From Salinimicrobium gaetbulicola (GTDB lineage: Bacteria; Bacteroidota; Bacteroidia; Flavobacteriales; Flavobacteriaceae), in assembly GCF_042676025.1 (NCBI RefSeq), contig NZ_JBHTJP010000032.1, positions 930,001 to 994,000 on the forward strand: 64,000 nucleotides of DNA, in the 5' to 3' direction. The position numbers and the translations under genes were made by a program. Each line of letters begins with the position of its first letter. Positions within the stretch are counted from its first letter, which is position 1. Under the pieces are notes generated by a model. The model had not been told where the DNA came from, made no database searches, and saw nothing but the letters and a program-made list of their open reading frames with translations. Shown here piece by piece: positions 17,214-26,828 of this stretch.

Positions 17214-17975
17214 TTACCGGGTGAACACCAATTCATTCTTTTTGGCGCTTTCCTCTTCACTGTAACGATAACCATCATAATCAAATCCTTTCAGATCTTC
17301 CAGGGTCTTTGCGTTGGTATCGATAATATATCGAACCATGGAACCACGCGCCTTTTTTGCGAAGAAACTTATGATCTTCAATTTCCCGTTTTTGAAATCC
17401 TTAAAAACCGGAGTAATTACCGGTGTCTTAAGTTTATCTGTATCTATAGCTTTGAAATATTCCTGGCTGGCCAGATTTACAAAGAGTTCATCTTCCTCCA
17501 ATTCTTTGTTAAGCTTGCCAGTTACCTTTTCCTGCCAAAGCTCATACAGGTCTTTATTTCTACCTACTGAAAGGGAAGTTCCCATTTCAAGGCGGTATGG
17601 CTGCATAAGATCAAGAGGTTTCAATATTCCGTAGAATCCGGAAAGTATTCGTAATGTATCCTGAAGAAGATCTAATTTTTCGGTAGGGATCGTATAGGCA
17701 TCTAATCCGGTATATACATCACCTGCAAAAGCGTAAACAGCGGGACGGGAATTACTCTTGTTGTGCTCTTCCTCAAATTCGTGGTAACGGGAATGATTGA
17801 GATCGGCGAGCTTGTCACTGATGCTCATCAACTCAGAGATCTCCTTCTTGGACATGCGAGCTAATTTCCGGTTTACGGTAGTCGCAGTTTCAAGAAATTC
17901 GGGTTGGGTTCCACGGGTTGTAGGAAGCTTGGTTTTGTAATCAAGGGTTTTAGCGGGGGAGATAACAATTTTCAT
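17214..17975 (-). CDS. yaaA: Peroxide stress protein YaaA (DUF328)
   Basis: 253 residues starting MKIVISPAKTLDYKTKLPT, the YaaA signature. It also has HSRYHEF, the FAGDVYTGLDA block, ILSGFYGILKPLDLMQPYRLEMGTSL and a C-terminal FFAKKARGSMVRYII. In E. coli YaaA lowers intracellular free iron under hydrogen peroxide and binds DNA. It is cytoplasmic and monocistronic. Together with katG at the window start it is one of two peroxide-defence genes here, but they are not linked. Confidence 0.95.
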   Translation of the reverse strand: MKIVISPAKTLDYKTKLPTTRGTQPEFLETATTVNRKLARMSKKEISELMSISDKLADLNHSRYHEFEEEHNKSNSRPAVYAFAGDVYTGLDAYTIPTEKLDLLQDTLRILSGFYGILKPLDLMQPYRLEMGTSLSVGRNKDLYELWQEKVTGKLNKELEEDELFVNLASQEYFKAIDTDKLKTPVITPVFKDFKNGKLKIISFFAKKARGSMVRYIIDTNAKTLEDLKGFDYDGYRYSEEESAKKNELVFTR

Positions 17976-18093
17976 AAAAAAGTTTTCCGAAGAAATGATT
18001 TTTTGGTTTTACACCACTAAAATACCAAATCCTCTTCTCCCCTGAAACCGCTTTGCCTTTTTGTTCCTGATATAACTATCAAAAAAGCTTATT

Positions 18094-19155
18094 TTAATCG
18101 ATAAATTCCTTTTGATTCTTAGCGTAGTTGCGCCATTTTTCGATACACTGCTGCATATCATCGGGAATTGGGGTATCAAAACTCATCCACTCTCCACTTA
18201 CCGGATGTTTAAAACCTAAGGTTTTTGCATGTAAAGCCTGCCTGGGAAGCACTTTGAAACAGTTCTCCACGAATTGCTTGTATTTAGAAAAGGTAGTCCC
18301 TTTCAGGATCCTTTCCCCACCGTAGCGTTCATCGTTGAACAAGGTGTGACCTATATGCTTCATATGCACACGGATCTGGTGAGTTCTACCTGTTTCCAGT
18401 TTACAGGAAACCAGTGTCACATACCCTAGCCGTTCGATCACCTTATAATGTGTAACCGCCGGTTTTCCTTTATCCTCATCATCACCCAGGTAAACCGTGT
18501 TCTGAAGTCGGTTTTTAGGATGGCGACCAATGTTACCTTCCACGGTACCTTCATCTTCTTCCACATTACCCCATACGATCGCGACATATTCGCGCTCACT
18601 GCTCTTATCAAAGAATTGCTTTGAAAGCTTGGTCATGGCCTGCTCTGTCTTAGCGACCACGAGCAATCCGCTGGTATCTTTATCAATACGGTGAACCAGT
18701 CCAGGTCTTTCGGAACTGTTTTGAGGCAGGTTATCAAAATGATAGACCAATGCGTTTATAAGCGTACCACTGTAATTTCCATGTCCCGGATGCACCACCA
18801 TACCCGCAGGTTTATTTACCACAAGCAGGGCATCATCTTCATGAACTATGTCTAACGGAATATTCTCTGGTGTCAACAGGAATTCGTACGGTGGATGTTC
18901 AAACATCACCTGTACGACATCACCCGGTTTCACCTTATAATTTGACTTTACGGGAACTTCATTTACATGAATGTTCCCATCTTTAGCCGCATTCTGTATC
19001 TTATTTCGGGTAGCATTTTCAATGTAGTTCATTAAATACTTATCCACCCTAAGTGGTTGCTGGCCTTTATCGGCTACGAACCTGTGATGCTCATAAAGCT
19101 CATCATCATTTTCATCCAGTTCAGGATTGTAATTATCAGAAGTCATACTCTTCAT
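18094..19155 (-). CDS. rluD: RluA-family pseudouridine synthase
   Basis: Isomerises uridines in 23S rRNA. 353 residues. It has an N-terminal S4-like RNA-binding domain (about 36-85), then the catalytic domain with GLVHRIDKDTSGLLV, where Asp158 is the catalytic residue, and the GRTHQIRVH motif. An alternative start is Met4. The 5' end overlaps the upstream PASTA gene by 20 bp, so the two form an operon. The RluD assignment within the family (rather than RluA/C) is based on the S4 domain and length and is probable. Confidence 0.9.
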   Translation of the reverse strand: MKSMTSDNYNPELDENDDELYEHHRFVADKGQQPLRVDKYLMNYIENATRNKIQNAAKDGNIHVNEVPVKSNYKVKPGDVVQVMFEHPPYEFLLTPENIPLDIVHEDDALLVVNKPAGMVVHPGHGNYSGTLINALVYHFDNLPQNSSERPGLVHRIDKDTSGLLVVAKTEQAMTKLSKQFFDKSSEREYVAIVWGNVEEDEGTVEGNIGRHPKNRLQNTVYLGDDEDKGKPAVTHYKVIERLGYVTLVSCKLETGRTHQIRVHMKHIGHTLFNDERYGGERILKGTTFSKYKQFVENCFKVLPRQALHAKTLGFKHPVSGEWMSFDTPIPDDMQQCIEKWRNYAKNQKEFID

Positions 19156-19771
19156 TCTCCAAATCGTTCAAAATTTCCTCTTCATTCGTCGTCGTCTCTT
19201 CCTTTTCCATGTCATATCTTCCCGAGCCGTCACCCAGCACAAGATCAATTTTGGAGGTTTTCATGAGCTTCATTCCCGGTTCCAGCTTCTCACCTTTATG
19301 TCTTAATTCCAATACGGCATCTTTTGCCACATCTGGCTTATAAGTGATACTTCCGATCTCAAACCCGAGGGACCTTAAAGTTGGTTCTACCTGTCTTCTG
19401 GTTCTTCGGACAAGGTTCTCCGGAATTTCCACTTTTCTGTATCCCGAAGGATTCAGCGTGAGATAGATCTTACGGTTCTCTTTTACGAATTTTCCCGGAA
19501 GCGGCACCTGATCGATCACCGAAAACGGCGGATAATCGGGATTGTAATTAGCTGAATCAAGGATCTCTCTTCTAAGATCCAGCTCATTCAATTGCTCATC
19601 GACCTTATCAAGCGAAAGCCGTGCCAGATCTGGAACGGTAATCCGTTGGTCCTGATTGGTGGAATAATCAAGCCATTTTAGGATTATAAAAACGATCAAT
19701 ACCAGCGCGAAAACTGCCAAAACCAATTGCATCAAAAAGGTTTTGCTAAAGATAAATTTGAGGAAACTCAT
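19136..19771 (-). CDS. PASTA-domain membrane protein
   Basis: 211 residues. One N-terminal membrane helix (about 12-32) is followed by two or three PASTA repeats in the periplasm (VPDLARLSLDKVDEQLNEL..., VEIPENLVRRTRRQVEPTLRSLGF..., ending YKPDVAKDAVLEL...). It has an acidic tail. There is no kinase or transpeptidase domain, unlike Firmicutes PASTA proteins. In Bacteroidota this gene regularly stands beside ddl and an RluD-type synthase, as here (ddl diverges 101 bp away), so a cell-wall role is likely but unproven. Confidence 0.88.
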   Translation of the reverse strand: MSFLKFIFSKTFLMQLVLAVFALVLIVFIILKWLDYSTNQDQRITVPDLARLSLDKVDEQLNELDLRREILDSANYNPDYPPFSVIDQVPLPGKFVKENRKIYLTLNPSGYRKVEIPENLVRRTRRQVEPTLRSLGFEIGSITYKPDVAKDAVLELRHKGEKLEPGMKLMKTSKIDLVLGDGSGRYDMEKEETTTNEEEILNDLENEEYDF

Positions 19772-19808
19772 AGTTTAAATTAAAAAACAAAGATATAAAA
19801 ACAGGTGG

Positions 19809-19842
19809 TTTTGTGGCCATTCATTTAATAGTCCTATTTTTG
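19809..19842 (+). promoter_or_regulatory. ddl promoter (TTTTG-N21-TATTTTTG)
   Basis: TTTTG at 19809-19813 and TATTTTTG at 19835-19842, 30 bp upstream of the ddl start, fit the Bacteroidota -33/-7 pattern. Confidence 0.6.
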
Positions 19843-19872
19843 TTAACGTAATTAAATTGCCTTTATTTAAGT

Positions 19873-20850
19873 ATGAAGAAAAATGTCGCCATCGCCATGG
19901 GCGGATATTCCAGTGAATATCGCATCTCCATCAACAGTGGAAACGTAGTCTACAAAAATCTTGATCGCAGTAAATACAACCCTTACCGCGTACATATTTT
20001 ACAAAAGGAATGGTTCGTTATAGGTGAGAACGACATGCCTTATCCTATAAACCGAAGCAATTTCACGGTGACCATTGATGGTAAACTTATCACCTTTGAC
20101 TGTGTGTTTAACACCATACACGGTACACCGGGTGAGAACGGACTTCTTCAGGCTTATTTGGAATTACTGGGTATTCCTCAGACTTCCTGCGATTTTTATC
20201 AATCGGCTTTGACCTTCAACAAAAGAGATTTGATCAGTGTTCTTAAACCCTACGGAATTAAGACTGCGGAAAATTACTTCCTGGACAAGGGAGACGAAGT
20301 AGAACCAGATGAGATCGTAAAAAAGGTTGGTTTACCCTGTTTCGTAAAAGCCAATAAGGCGGGAAGCAGTTTTGGGATCACCAAAGTGAAGAAAAAAGAG
20401 GATCTTATACGGGCTACCAAATTCGCTTTTAAAGAAGATAATGAAGTGATCATTGAATCCTTCCTTGACGGAGTAGAAGTTTCGGTAGGAGTGATCATGC
20501 ATAACGGTGAAGTGACCGCACTTCCGGTTACCGAAATAGTTTCCGAAAATGAGTTTTTTGACTACGAAGCCAAGTACCTGGGGAAATCAGAGGAGATCAC
20601 ACCCGCGAGAATTTCCGAAGAACAAACTAAGAAAGTTCAGGAGATCGCCAAGCTTATTTACACAAAACTAAAAATGAAAGGATTCTCCCGTTCAGAATTT
20701 ATTTTTCATAATGACGAACCACATTTCATTGAAATGAACACCAATCCGGGGTTAAGCGAGGCGAGTATCTTACCTCAACAGGCTGCAGCTGCAGGAATTT
20801 CACTGCCAGAGCTGTTCGGAAGCGCCATTGAAGCGGCCACCCGGTTTTAA
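19873..20850 (+). CDS. ddl: D-alanine--D-alanine ligase
   Basis: ATP-grasp ligase making the D-Ala-D-Ala dipeptide of peptidoglycan precursors. 325 residues. N-terminal VAIAMGGYSSEYRIS, then FNTIHGTPGENGLLQAYLELLGIP and the ATP-grasp segments FVKANKAGSSFGI and EMNTNPGLSEASILPQQ (metal-binding Glu/Asn). Full length. It is followed 45 bp later by coaD on the same strand and probably co-transcribed. Divergent from the PASTA-protein gene. Confidence 0.97.
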   Translation: MKKNVAIAMGGYSSEYRISINSGNVVYKNLDRSKYNPYRVHILQKEWFVIGENDMPYPINRSNFTVTIDGKLITFDCVFNTIHGTPGENGLLQAYLELLGIPQTSCDFYQSALTFNKRDLISVLKPYGIKTAENYFLDKGDEVEPDEIVKKVGLPCFVKANKAGSSFGITKVKKKEDLIRATKFAFKEDNEVIIESFLDGVEVSVGVIMHNGEVTALPVTEIVSENEFFDYEAKYLGKSEEITPARISEEQTKKVQEIAKLIYTKLKMKGFSRSEFIFHNDEPHFIEMNTNPGLSEASILPQQAAAAGISLPELFGSAIEAATRF

Positions 20851-20895
20851 GTTCAGGAGAATTGTTTACTTTAGAATAGCAGAAAAATTTACGGA

Positions 20896-21348
20896 ATGAA
20901 AAAAGCAGTATTTCCGGGCTCTTTTGACCCGATCACTCTTGGACATGTAGACATAATCGAACGGGGATTACCTCTTTTTGACGAGATCATTCTGGCCATA
21001 GGCGTGAATGCCGATAAGAAGTACATGTTCTCGCTGGAGGACCGCGTAAAGTTCCTGGAAGAAACTTTTAAAGATCAACCTAAAATAAAGGTTATGACCT
21101 ATGAAGGTATGACGGTGGATTTTTGCAAAAAACAAAATGCCGATTTTATCCTTCGCGGCCTGCGCAGTTCTACAGATTTTGACTTCGAAAAGGTTATTGG
21201 GCAGACCAATTTTAAAATGACGGGGATCGAGACCTTGTTCTTCATTACCTCTTCCGGAAAAAGCCACATTTCATCTACCGTGGTGCGGGATGTGATTCGT
21301 AACGGCGGAGATTATTCTTTTATGGTACCTAAGGCTGTAAAAAAATAA
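20896..21348 (+). CDS. coaD: Phosphopantetheine adenylyltransferase
   Basis: Fourth step of coenzyme A synthesis, making dephospho-CoA from phosphopantetheine and ATP. 150 residues, typical hexameric bacterial form. The nucleotidyltransferase motif FPGSFDPITLGHVDII holds the T/HxGH signature, LRGLRSSTDFDFE follows, and SSTVVRD replaces the ISSTxxR loop. Second gene of the ddl-coaD pair. The convergent TonB receptor gene ends only 9 bp away, with no separate terminator seen. Confidence 0.97.
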   Translation: MKKAVFPGSFDPITLGHVDIIERGLPLFDEIILAIGVNADKKYMFSLEDRVKFLEETFKDQPKIKVMTYEGMTVDFCKKQNADFILRGLRSSTDFDFEKVIGQTNFKMTGIETLFFITSSGKSHISSTVVRDVIRNGGDYSFMVPKAVKK

Positions 21349-21357
21349 AACCCTCAC

Positions 21358-23646
21358 TTAGAACAAATACTCTAAAGAAATTCCTCCAAAATAGTTCCTG
21401 GGATTGCCGGGATAATAATAGCGCGGGGCAGCACCTCCAAAACCAACCGCGTTGGGAACGATCGATGCCGCGTACTGTTCTTCAAAAACATTGTTTACAC
21501 CTGCAAAAAATTCTGTTTTCCAGTTTGCAAATAAGCGCGGAGCATAAGTCGCTTTCAGGTTAACAAGCTCATAGCTTTTGGTAAAAGAAGAATTTTCATC
21601 ATTCAGCGGCATGGCTCCCTCATGCTGAAATGAGGTAAACAGAGAGATCCCTGAATTAGAAGAAATATCAACTCCGGCATGAATGCTTTTATTCGGTACA
21701 GCCGGCAGTTTATTTCCTGAAAAATCATTTCCCTCATCGGTAAAATCATCAAACCTGAAGTGATTGAGGGAGCCGTTCAAAAATGTTCTTACTGTAAGTT
21801 TTGAGCTAAGTTCGAAGTTATGGTTCAGCAGAAATTCAACCCCATTATGATCGGTTTTTCCAAGGTTACGACCAATGTACTGATCTTCTGAAACCCTTTC
21901 GGCTACTAAAAGGTTATTGACCTGTATCGTGTAAAAAGCAACTTCAGCATACAACCGGTTATTCATGAAATTGCCTTTGAAACCCATTTCATAATTAATC
22001 CCTGTCTCCGGACGCAACCGAGTATTGATAAGACCTTCCGGCGTAAGCGTTTCTGCTACAGTGGGAGTGGAAAATCCGTGGCTGATGACGGCATATAGAT
22101 TCTTTCTTTGGCCTACAGAACAGGCTATTCCCAGTCGCGGTGAAAACACGGTTTTGAATCGGTATTCGCCTGACTGATCAATTTGGTCCTCCTCAAAAAG
22201 GTCTTCCAGTTCATAACGCGTAGAATTTAAATTCAGTCCGGCTTCTAGTTCTGTTTTTTGGGACAAAGTCAAATTCCATTGAGCGAAAACATTCATATAG
22301 CTGCGGTCCTGCTTGTTTTGACTGAGTACATCTCCCTCCAGGCTACCCTGCCCGGAATTCTCCTCGTAAAGATTTTCGAAAATGGAATTTTCATACCATT
22401 CATTGTAAACCTCACCGCCAAAGCCAATATCTGAAGGAAGCTCAAAAATGTCATTTTTAAGACTGAATTTAGTTCGTGCACCCACTGCAACCCTGTCCTC
22501 TTCTAAAATATTAAATGGCCTGGGTTCGTATCCATTTCTGAACTTCAGATAAGCTGAAGTGGTATTGGAAAGGCTTTTCGAAAACTCATGAGCATACGAA
22601 AGTCCGAAGAGGCCTTTGTCATAAGACTCATAACCTTGCGCAGCTTCCCAGGCAAACGCCGCTGAAGAAGGCTGGTTTTCAAAATCTTCTTTACTCAGGG
22701 AACTGGGAATAAATGCTTTCAAACGTGTTACCTGCGCAAGAACAGAAAGCTCATTGGTTTCCCCGAGAGAGACGCCACCGGTAATTGTAATAGAATTTCG
22801 TTCGTATTTTCCATTATCCCGAAAACTGTCAGTTCTTAAATTATTATAGGTACCCGAAAAATGCCCTTTTTGAGTAGCATGTGAAATATTAACCGTATTC
22901 CTCAGCAGCTCAAAACTTCCGAAACTTGTCTCTGATCCCGCCTTTGTTCCAATCGCCATATTTTCCACCGGATATAGATTTATCACTCCGCCCAGGCCGG
23001 CACCGTAGATCCCTGAGGCCGGCCCCTTGACGATCTCCACCTGGCCAACCACGGCAGGATCAATATCATCTAGAGTCGTCTCCCCTTCGCCACTAGAAAG
23101 TGGAATTCCCATAAAATAGGCCTTCAAGCGGTTAGAACTGTATTGAGCCCTTGCTCCTACCCCTCGAATATTGATCTTGTTGGTATTTAAAGCACCTTGC
23201 TGCACATATACCCCGGCAACCGAGTTCAATGCCCCTACGATGGATGTCTCATCTGTACGCTCCAGGTCTTCGACACTAATTATACTTACTGAAGCAGGTG
23301 TGGATTGTACATCCCTCGGAATAATAGTACTTCGCAACACTACTTCAGACAGGGTTTCTGATTCAGGAAAAAGATAGATCAGATGCTCTTTCTGAGACTC
23401 GCGAAGCGTTAACCCGAGGGTTTCAAAACCTGTCGCTGAAAACTTCAGAATCACAGGAAATTCGTGCACTGCAAGGGTAAATGACCCGTCACTCGCTGTA
23501 GTAGTTTTCAAAGAATCGGCTACTAATATGCTCACCTCAGGAATAGGTTGACCTGTATAAGAATTCATTACCTTTCCCCGAATGTTTTGAGCAGAAATAC
23601 TTCCGAAGAAAAAGAAAAAAAAGACAATAGAAATGAGCTTTTTCAC
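21358..23646 (-). CDS. TonB-dependent outer-membrane receptor
   Basis: 762 residues. Signal peptide (1-19), a carboxypeptidase-regulatory-like beta-sandwich (about 22-105, RGKVMNSYTGQPIPEVSI...), a TonB plug (about 113-225, with VSIISVEDLERTDE, NKINIRGVGARAQYSSNRLKAYFMGIPLSS and VEIVKGPASGIYGAGLGGVINL), then a 22-strand-type barrel ending in aromatic LEYLF. The fold is the FecA/siderophore type rather than SusC. There is no SusD partner and no biosynthetic neighbour, so the ligand is unknown, though iron chelates are the first guess. Divergent from the M14 peptidase gene. Confidence 0.93.
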   Translation of the reverse strand: MKKLISIVFFFFFFGSISAQNIRGKVMNSYTGQPIPEVSILVADSLKTTTASDGSFTLAVHEFPVILKFSATGFETLGLTLRESQKEHLIYLFPESETLSEVVLRSTIIPRDVQSTPASVSIISVEDLERTDETSIVGALNSVAGVYVQQGALNTNKINIRGVGARAQYSSNRLKAYFMGIPLSSGEGETTLDDIDPAVVGQVEIVKGPASGIYGAGLGGVINLYPVENMAIGTKAGSETSFGSFELLRNTVNISHATQKGHFSGTYNNLRTDSFRDNGKYERNSITITGGVSLGETNELSVLAQVTRLKAFIPSSLSKEDFENQPSSAAFAWEAAQGYESYDKGLFGLSYAHEFSKSLSNTTSAYLKFRNGYEPRPFNILEEDRVAVGARTKFSLKNDIFELPSDIGFGGEVYNEWYENSIFENLYEENSGQGSLEGDVLSQNKQDRSYMNVFAQWNLTLSQKTELEAGLNLNSTRYELEDLFEEDQIDQSGEYRFKTVFSPRLGIACSVGQRKNLYAVISHGFSTPTVAETLTPEGLINTRLRPETGINYEMGFKGNFMNNRLYAEVAFYTIQVNNLLVAERVSEDQYIGRNLGKTDHNGVEFLLNHNFELSSKLTVRTFLNGSLNHFRFDDFTDEGNDFSGNKLPAVPNKSIHAGVDISSNSGISLFTSFQHEGAMPLNDENSSFTKSYELVNLKATYAPRLFANWKTEFFAGVNNVFEEQYAASIVPNAVGFGGAAPRYYYPGNPRNYFGGISLEYLF

Positions 23647-23832
23647 AGGTTAATCAGGTTGAAGGTGAACAAATAATCTTGTGGCATTTGAACTTTTAAA
23701 CTTAGGCGCGTCTGCTGCGCTAAATTATGTTTTATTTTTATGGAGGTAAAATCTAATAGATCTCAAGATCAAAGGCGTGAATTGGCGGATTTTGAGTTTT
23801 TAAGTATGTTTACAGTCCCTAATAGTTTTTAG

Positions 23833-25584
23833 ATGAAAAAGACCCTGTTTCTGGCGATCATTTTTTTAGGCCTGGTCTCCTGTGATTTTTCCGATTATAT
23901 ACTCGAACAAAATTACGATTTCACCACCGTGTTTGAAAAATCAGGTGGTACCGAAACCGCTACTTACCAGCAGGTGATAGATTTCTATGAGGACCTGGCT
24001 GCGGTCTATCCCCAGGTGAATATTCGAAAAATTGGAGAAACTGACAGTGGAAAGCCACTTACCCTCGCCATTTACAGTAAATCTAACAGTTTTGATCTCG
24101 ATGAACTGAGAAAGGAAAATACGATCATATTGATCAACAACGGAATTCATCCGGGAGAAAGCGACGGAATTGACGCGACAATGATGCTATTCAGGGATCT
24201 AGCACAGGATTCTATAGACCTTCCGAAGAACACCGTGATCGCCACCATTCCCATTTATAACATTGGCGGCGCACTTAACAGGAATTCCAATTCCCGAACC
24301 AATCAAAATGGCCCGAAATCATACGGTTTTAGAGGAAATGCCCGCAACTTTGACCTGAACCGCGATTTCATAAAGGCCGACACTAAGAACACTCGGGCCT
24401 TTTACGAGATCTTCCACATGGTAGACCCTGATATTTTTGTCGACACCCATGTAAGCAACGGCGCAGACTACCAATATACGCTCACACATCTTTTCACCCA
24501 GCACGATCAAATGGGCGGCGAATTGGGAAAATATATCAATATTGACTGGAAACCTGCTCTTGAAAAAGCGCTCCGGAAAAAGGACTGGGAAATGACCCCT
24601 TATGTGAATGTCTTTAACGATATTCCCGAAAACGGCTTTTCACAGTTCTTGGACACTCCTCGTTATTCTACCGGATATACCAGTTTATGGAACACTTTGG
24701 GATTAATGATCGAAACTCATATGCTGAAACCTTACGACAAAAGGGTGCGTGGGACCTATGAAGTGTTGAGATCTGTCATTGATATTGCAGATGAGGATTC
24801 CAAAATGATAAAGAAGCTACGGGCCCAGGCTACGGGTAATTTTCCGAAGCAGGAGAATTATCGATATGACTTCACAATAGACAGCAGTGAAGTCTCTTCT
24901 TTAACCTTTAAAGGTTTTGAGGCCGAAACTATTAAAAGTGAGGTCACCGGTATGAACCGACTCAAATATGACACCACCAAACCCTTTACAAAGGAGATCG
25001 ATTATTACGAAAGCTTTAAACCAACCCGGCAAGTTGCCATTCCTAAGGGATATGTAATTCCGCAAGGCTGGTGGCCGGTCATAGATCTTTTAAAGCTGAA
25101 CAAGGTTAAAATGACCGAATTTGAGAAGGATACTGCGATTTCGGCCGAGGTTTACCTGATAAAGGACTTCAAGACCAGGGAAAGATCATACGAAGGACAT
25201 TATCCTCATTACGACACTAAAATCACTTCAAGCAACAGAAAAGTAGTGGTTAGAGAGGGAGATGTTTTTGTTCCTATAAATCAGAAAGCTGCGAAATATA
25301 TAATGGCTACTTTAGAACCAACCGCTCCCGATTCTTTCTTTAACTGGAATTTTTTCGATAGCGTATTGCAACAAAAAGAAGGTTTTTCCCCCTATGTTTT
25401 TGAAGATGTAGCCCGTGAACTTTTAGACGATTACCCAAAACTGGAAGAAGAATTCCTGGAGAAGAAAGAGAACGACCGCGAATTTGCGGCCGACTGGTAT
25501 GCACAACTGGACTGGATCCATAAAAGGTCCAGTCATTACGAAAAATCACATTTAAGATATCCCATTTTTAGAGTAAACAGGTAA
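23833..25584 (+). CDS. M14-family zinc carboxypeptidase, lipoprotein
   Basis: 583 residues with a lipoprotein signal (LGLVSC, Cys17). Zinc ligands His106 and Glu109 (NNGIHPGESDG) and His206 (VDTHVSNGADY), with probable catalytic Glu294 (LMIETHML), fit the M14 layout. The C-terminal 250 residues are an extra domain found in Bacteroidota members. It is expected in the periplasm or on the outer membrane, trimming peptides. The 3' end overlaps the convergent NUDIX gene by 33 bp. No transporter is adjacent. Confidence 0.9.
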   Translation: MKKTLFLAIIFLGLVSCDFSDYILEQNYDFTTVFEKSGGTETATYQQVIDFYEDLAAVYPQVNIRKIGETDSGKPLTLAIYSKSNSFDLDELRKENTIILINNGIHPGESDGIDATMMLFRDLAQDSIDLPKNTVIATIPIYNIGGALNRNSNSRTNQNGPKSYGFRGNARNFDLNRDFIKADTKNTRAFYEIFHMVDPDIFVDTHVSNGADYQYTLTHLFTQHDQMGGELGKYINIDWKPALEKALRKKDWEMTPYVNVFNDIPENGFSQFLDTPRYSTGYTSLWNTLGLMIETHMLKPYDKRVRGTYEVLRSVIDIADEDSKMIKKLRAQATGNFPKQENYRYDFTIDSSEVSSLTFKGFEAETIKSEVTGMNRLKYDTTKPFTKEIDYYESFKPTRQVAIPKGYVIPQGWWPVIDLLKLNKVKMTEFEKDTAISAEVYLIKDFKTRERSYEGHYPHYDTKITSSNRKVVVREGDVFVPINQKAAKYIMATLEPTAPDSFFNWNFFDSVLQQKEGFSPYVFEDVARELLDDYPKLEEEFLEKKENDREFAADWYAQLDWIHKRSSHYEKSHLRYPIFRVNR

Positions 25585-26175
25585 AAGTTCTTCCGGGAAC
25601 AAAAGTTTAATATTCGCATAAGATTTTTTGAGGGCTTTCTGGGCTTTCTCCTTATCCTTCCATTTCACTTTCATAATGCCTTCGCTTTCTTCAGGCACCA
25701 GTTCCCCGGTATAATCTGTCTTCATTTCATACCAGTAGGTCACCTTCAGTTTATATTTTCCTTTCCGCTGAAAGACATGATAGGTTTTTTGAAGAAATTT
25801 AGTGACTTCCAGGTTCTTCACTCCCGTTTCCTCTTCTACTTCCCGTATCGCCCCCTCTTCAAGGCCTTCTTCTTTTTCTATTTTTCCTTTCGGAAGATCC
25901 CACCTCCCATTTCTATAAATGAATAGAACTTCATCATTTTGATTCAGGACCATTCCTCCACCGGCAGTAACCACTGGAAGTTTCTTAAAAAGATGCTTCA
26001 GGAGTTTCTTTTCTTTCGAATGAAACAGGTTCACATATAAAAGCCTGCCTTTATTAATATCTTTGATAATCCTCTTAAATTTTACTTCTTTAATCGGGAT
26101 GGAAGTATATTTATCCCCCATATCCTTGATGGTAGAGAGAATTATCGGAATATCATTTACAAAAACTTTATACAT
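25552..26175 (-). CDS. NUDIX hydrolase
   Basis: 207 residues from the ATG at 26175. A longer TTG-initiated reading would run into pyrE and is not preferred. The Nudix box GKIEKEEGLEEGAIREVEEETGV (about 98-120) is complete (GX5EX7REUXEEXGU). An N-terminal extension of about 70 residues and a late VKWKDKEKA segment complete the domain. It hydrolyses nucleoside diphosphates linked to X, and the substrate cannot be told. Its start is 7 bp from the divergent pyrE start. Confidence 0.9.
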   Translation of the reverse strand: MYKVFVNDIPIILSTIKDMGDKYTSIPIKEVKFKRIIKDINKGRLLYVNLFHSKEKKLLKHLFKKLPVVTAGGGMVLNQNDEVLFIYRNGRWDLPKGKIEKEEGLEEGAIREVEEETGVKNLEVTKFLQKTYHVFQRKGKYKLKVTYWYEMKTDYTGELVPEESEGIMKVKWKDKEKAQKALKKSYANIKLLFPEELLPVYSKNGIS

Positions 26176-26178
26176 TTG
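26171..26178 (+). promoter_or_regulatory. pyrE -7 element TACATTTG
   Basis: Perfect TAnnTTTG match ending 4 bp before the pyrE ATG. It also overlaps the first codon of the NUDIX gene. It predicts a leaderless or nearly leaderless pyrE mRNA. No TTG is visible at -33. Confidence 0.5.
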
Positions 26179-26182
26179 CAGT

Positions 26183-26824
26183 ATGGTATTAGACAAAGAA
26201 ACAGCTCGTAAAACGGCTGAGTTATTATTGCAAATTAAGGCAATAAAATTAGATGCACAACAAGGTTTTCAATGGGCCAGCGGATGGACCTCACCAATTT
26301 ACTGCGATAACCGGGTGGTCCTTTCCTATCCTCCAATCAGGAATTTCATTCGCGAAAACATGGCCAAACAAATAGAAGAACTCTATGGGCGTGCCGATGT
26401 TATTGCTGGAGTCGCGACCGGCGCCATTGGTATTGGGATGCTGGTTGCCGAATATCTTGGGCTGCCATTTGTGTATGTTCGTCCAGAGCCAAAGAGTCAT
26501 GGAAGAAAGAACCAGATAGAAGGAAAACTCGATGAAGGCCAGAAAGTGGTGGTGGTTGAGGACCTTATTAGCACCGGAAAAAGCAGTCTTAACGCGGTAA
26601 ATGCTCTCAAAGAAGCTAATGTCCAGGTCAAAGGAATGCTGGCGATATTTTCTTACGGATTCGAGGAAGCCAACAAAAATTTTAAAAATGCAGGTGTGGA
26701 ATTGCATACTTTGAGCAACTATGATTTTCTTATTGAAGTTGCGCAAAAGACCAATTATATTAATGAAGCCGAGGCGGAGCTGTTACAAGGCTGGCGAAAA
26801 GACCCGTCAAACTGGAAAAAATAA
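26183..26824 (+). CDS. pyrE: Orotate phosphoribosyltransferase
   Basis: Makes orotidine monophosphate from orotate and PRPP in pyrimidine synthesis. 213 residues from ATG 26183. The frame is open 120 bp further upstream, but family length and the MVLDKETARKTAELLLQIKAI start favour this one. PRPP motif VVVVEDLISTGKSS. Substrate region FQWASGWTSPIYCDNR and GVATGAIGIGMLVA. Followed 4 bp later by a SRPBCC gene on the same strand. Confidence 0.97.
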   Translation: MVLDKETARKTAELLLQIKAIKLDAQQGFQWASGWTSPIYCDNRVVLSYPPIRNFIRENMAKQIEELYGRADVIAGVATGAIGIGMLVAEYLGLPFVYVRPEPKSHGRKNQIEGKLDEGQKVVVVEDLISTGKSSLNAVNALKEANVQVKGMLAIFSYGFEEANKNFKNAGVELHTLSNYDFLIEVAQKTNYINEAEAELLQGWRKDPSNWKK

Positions 26825-26828
26825 AACT

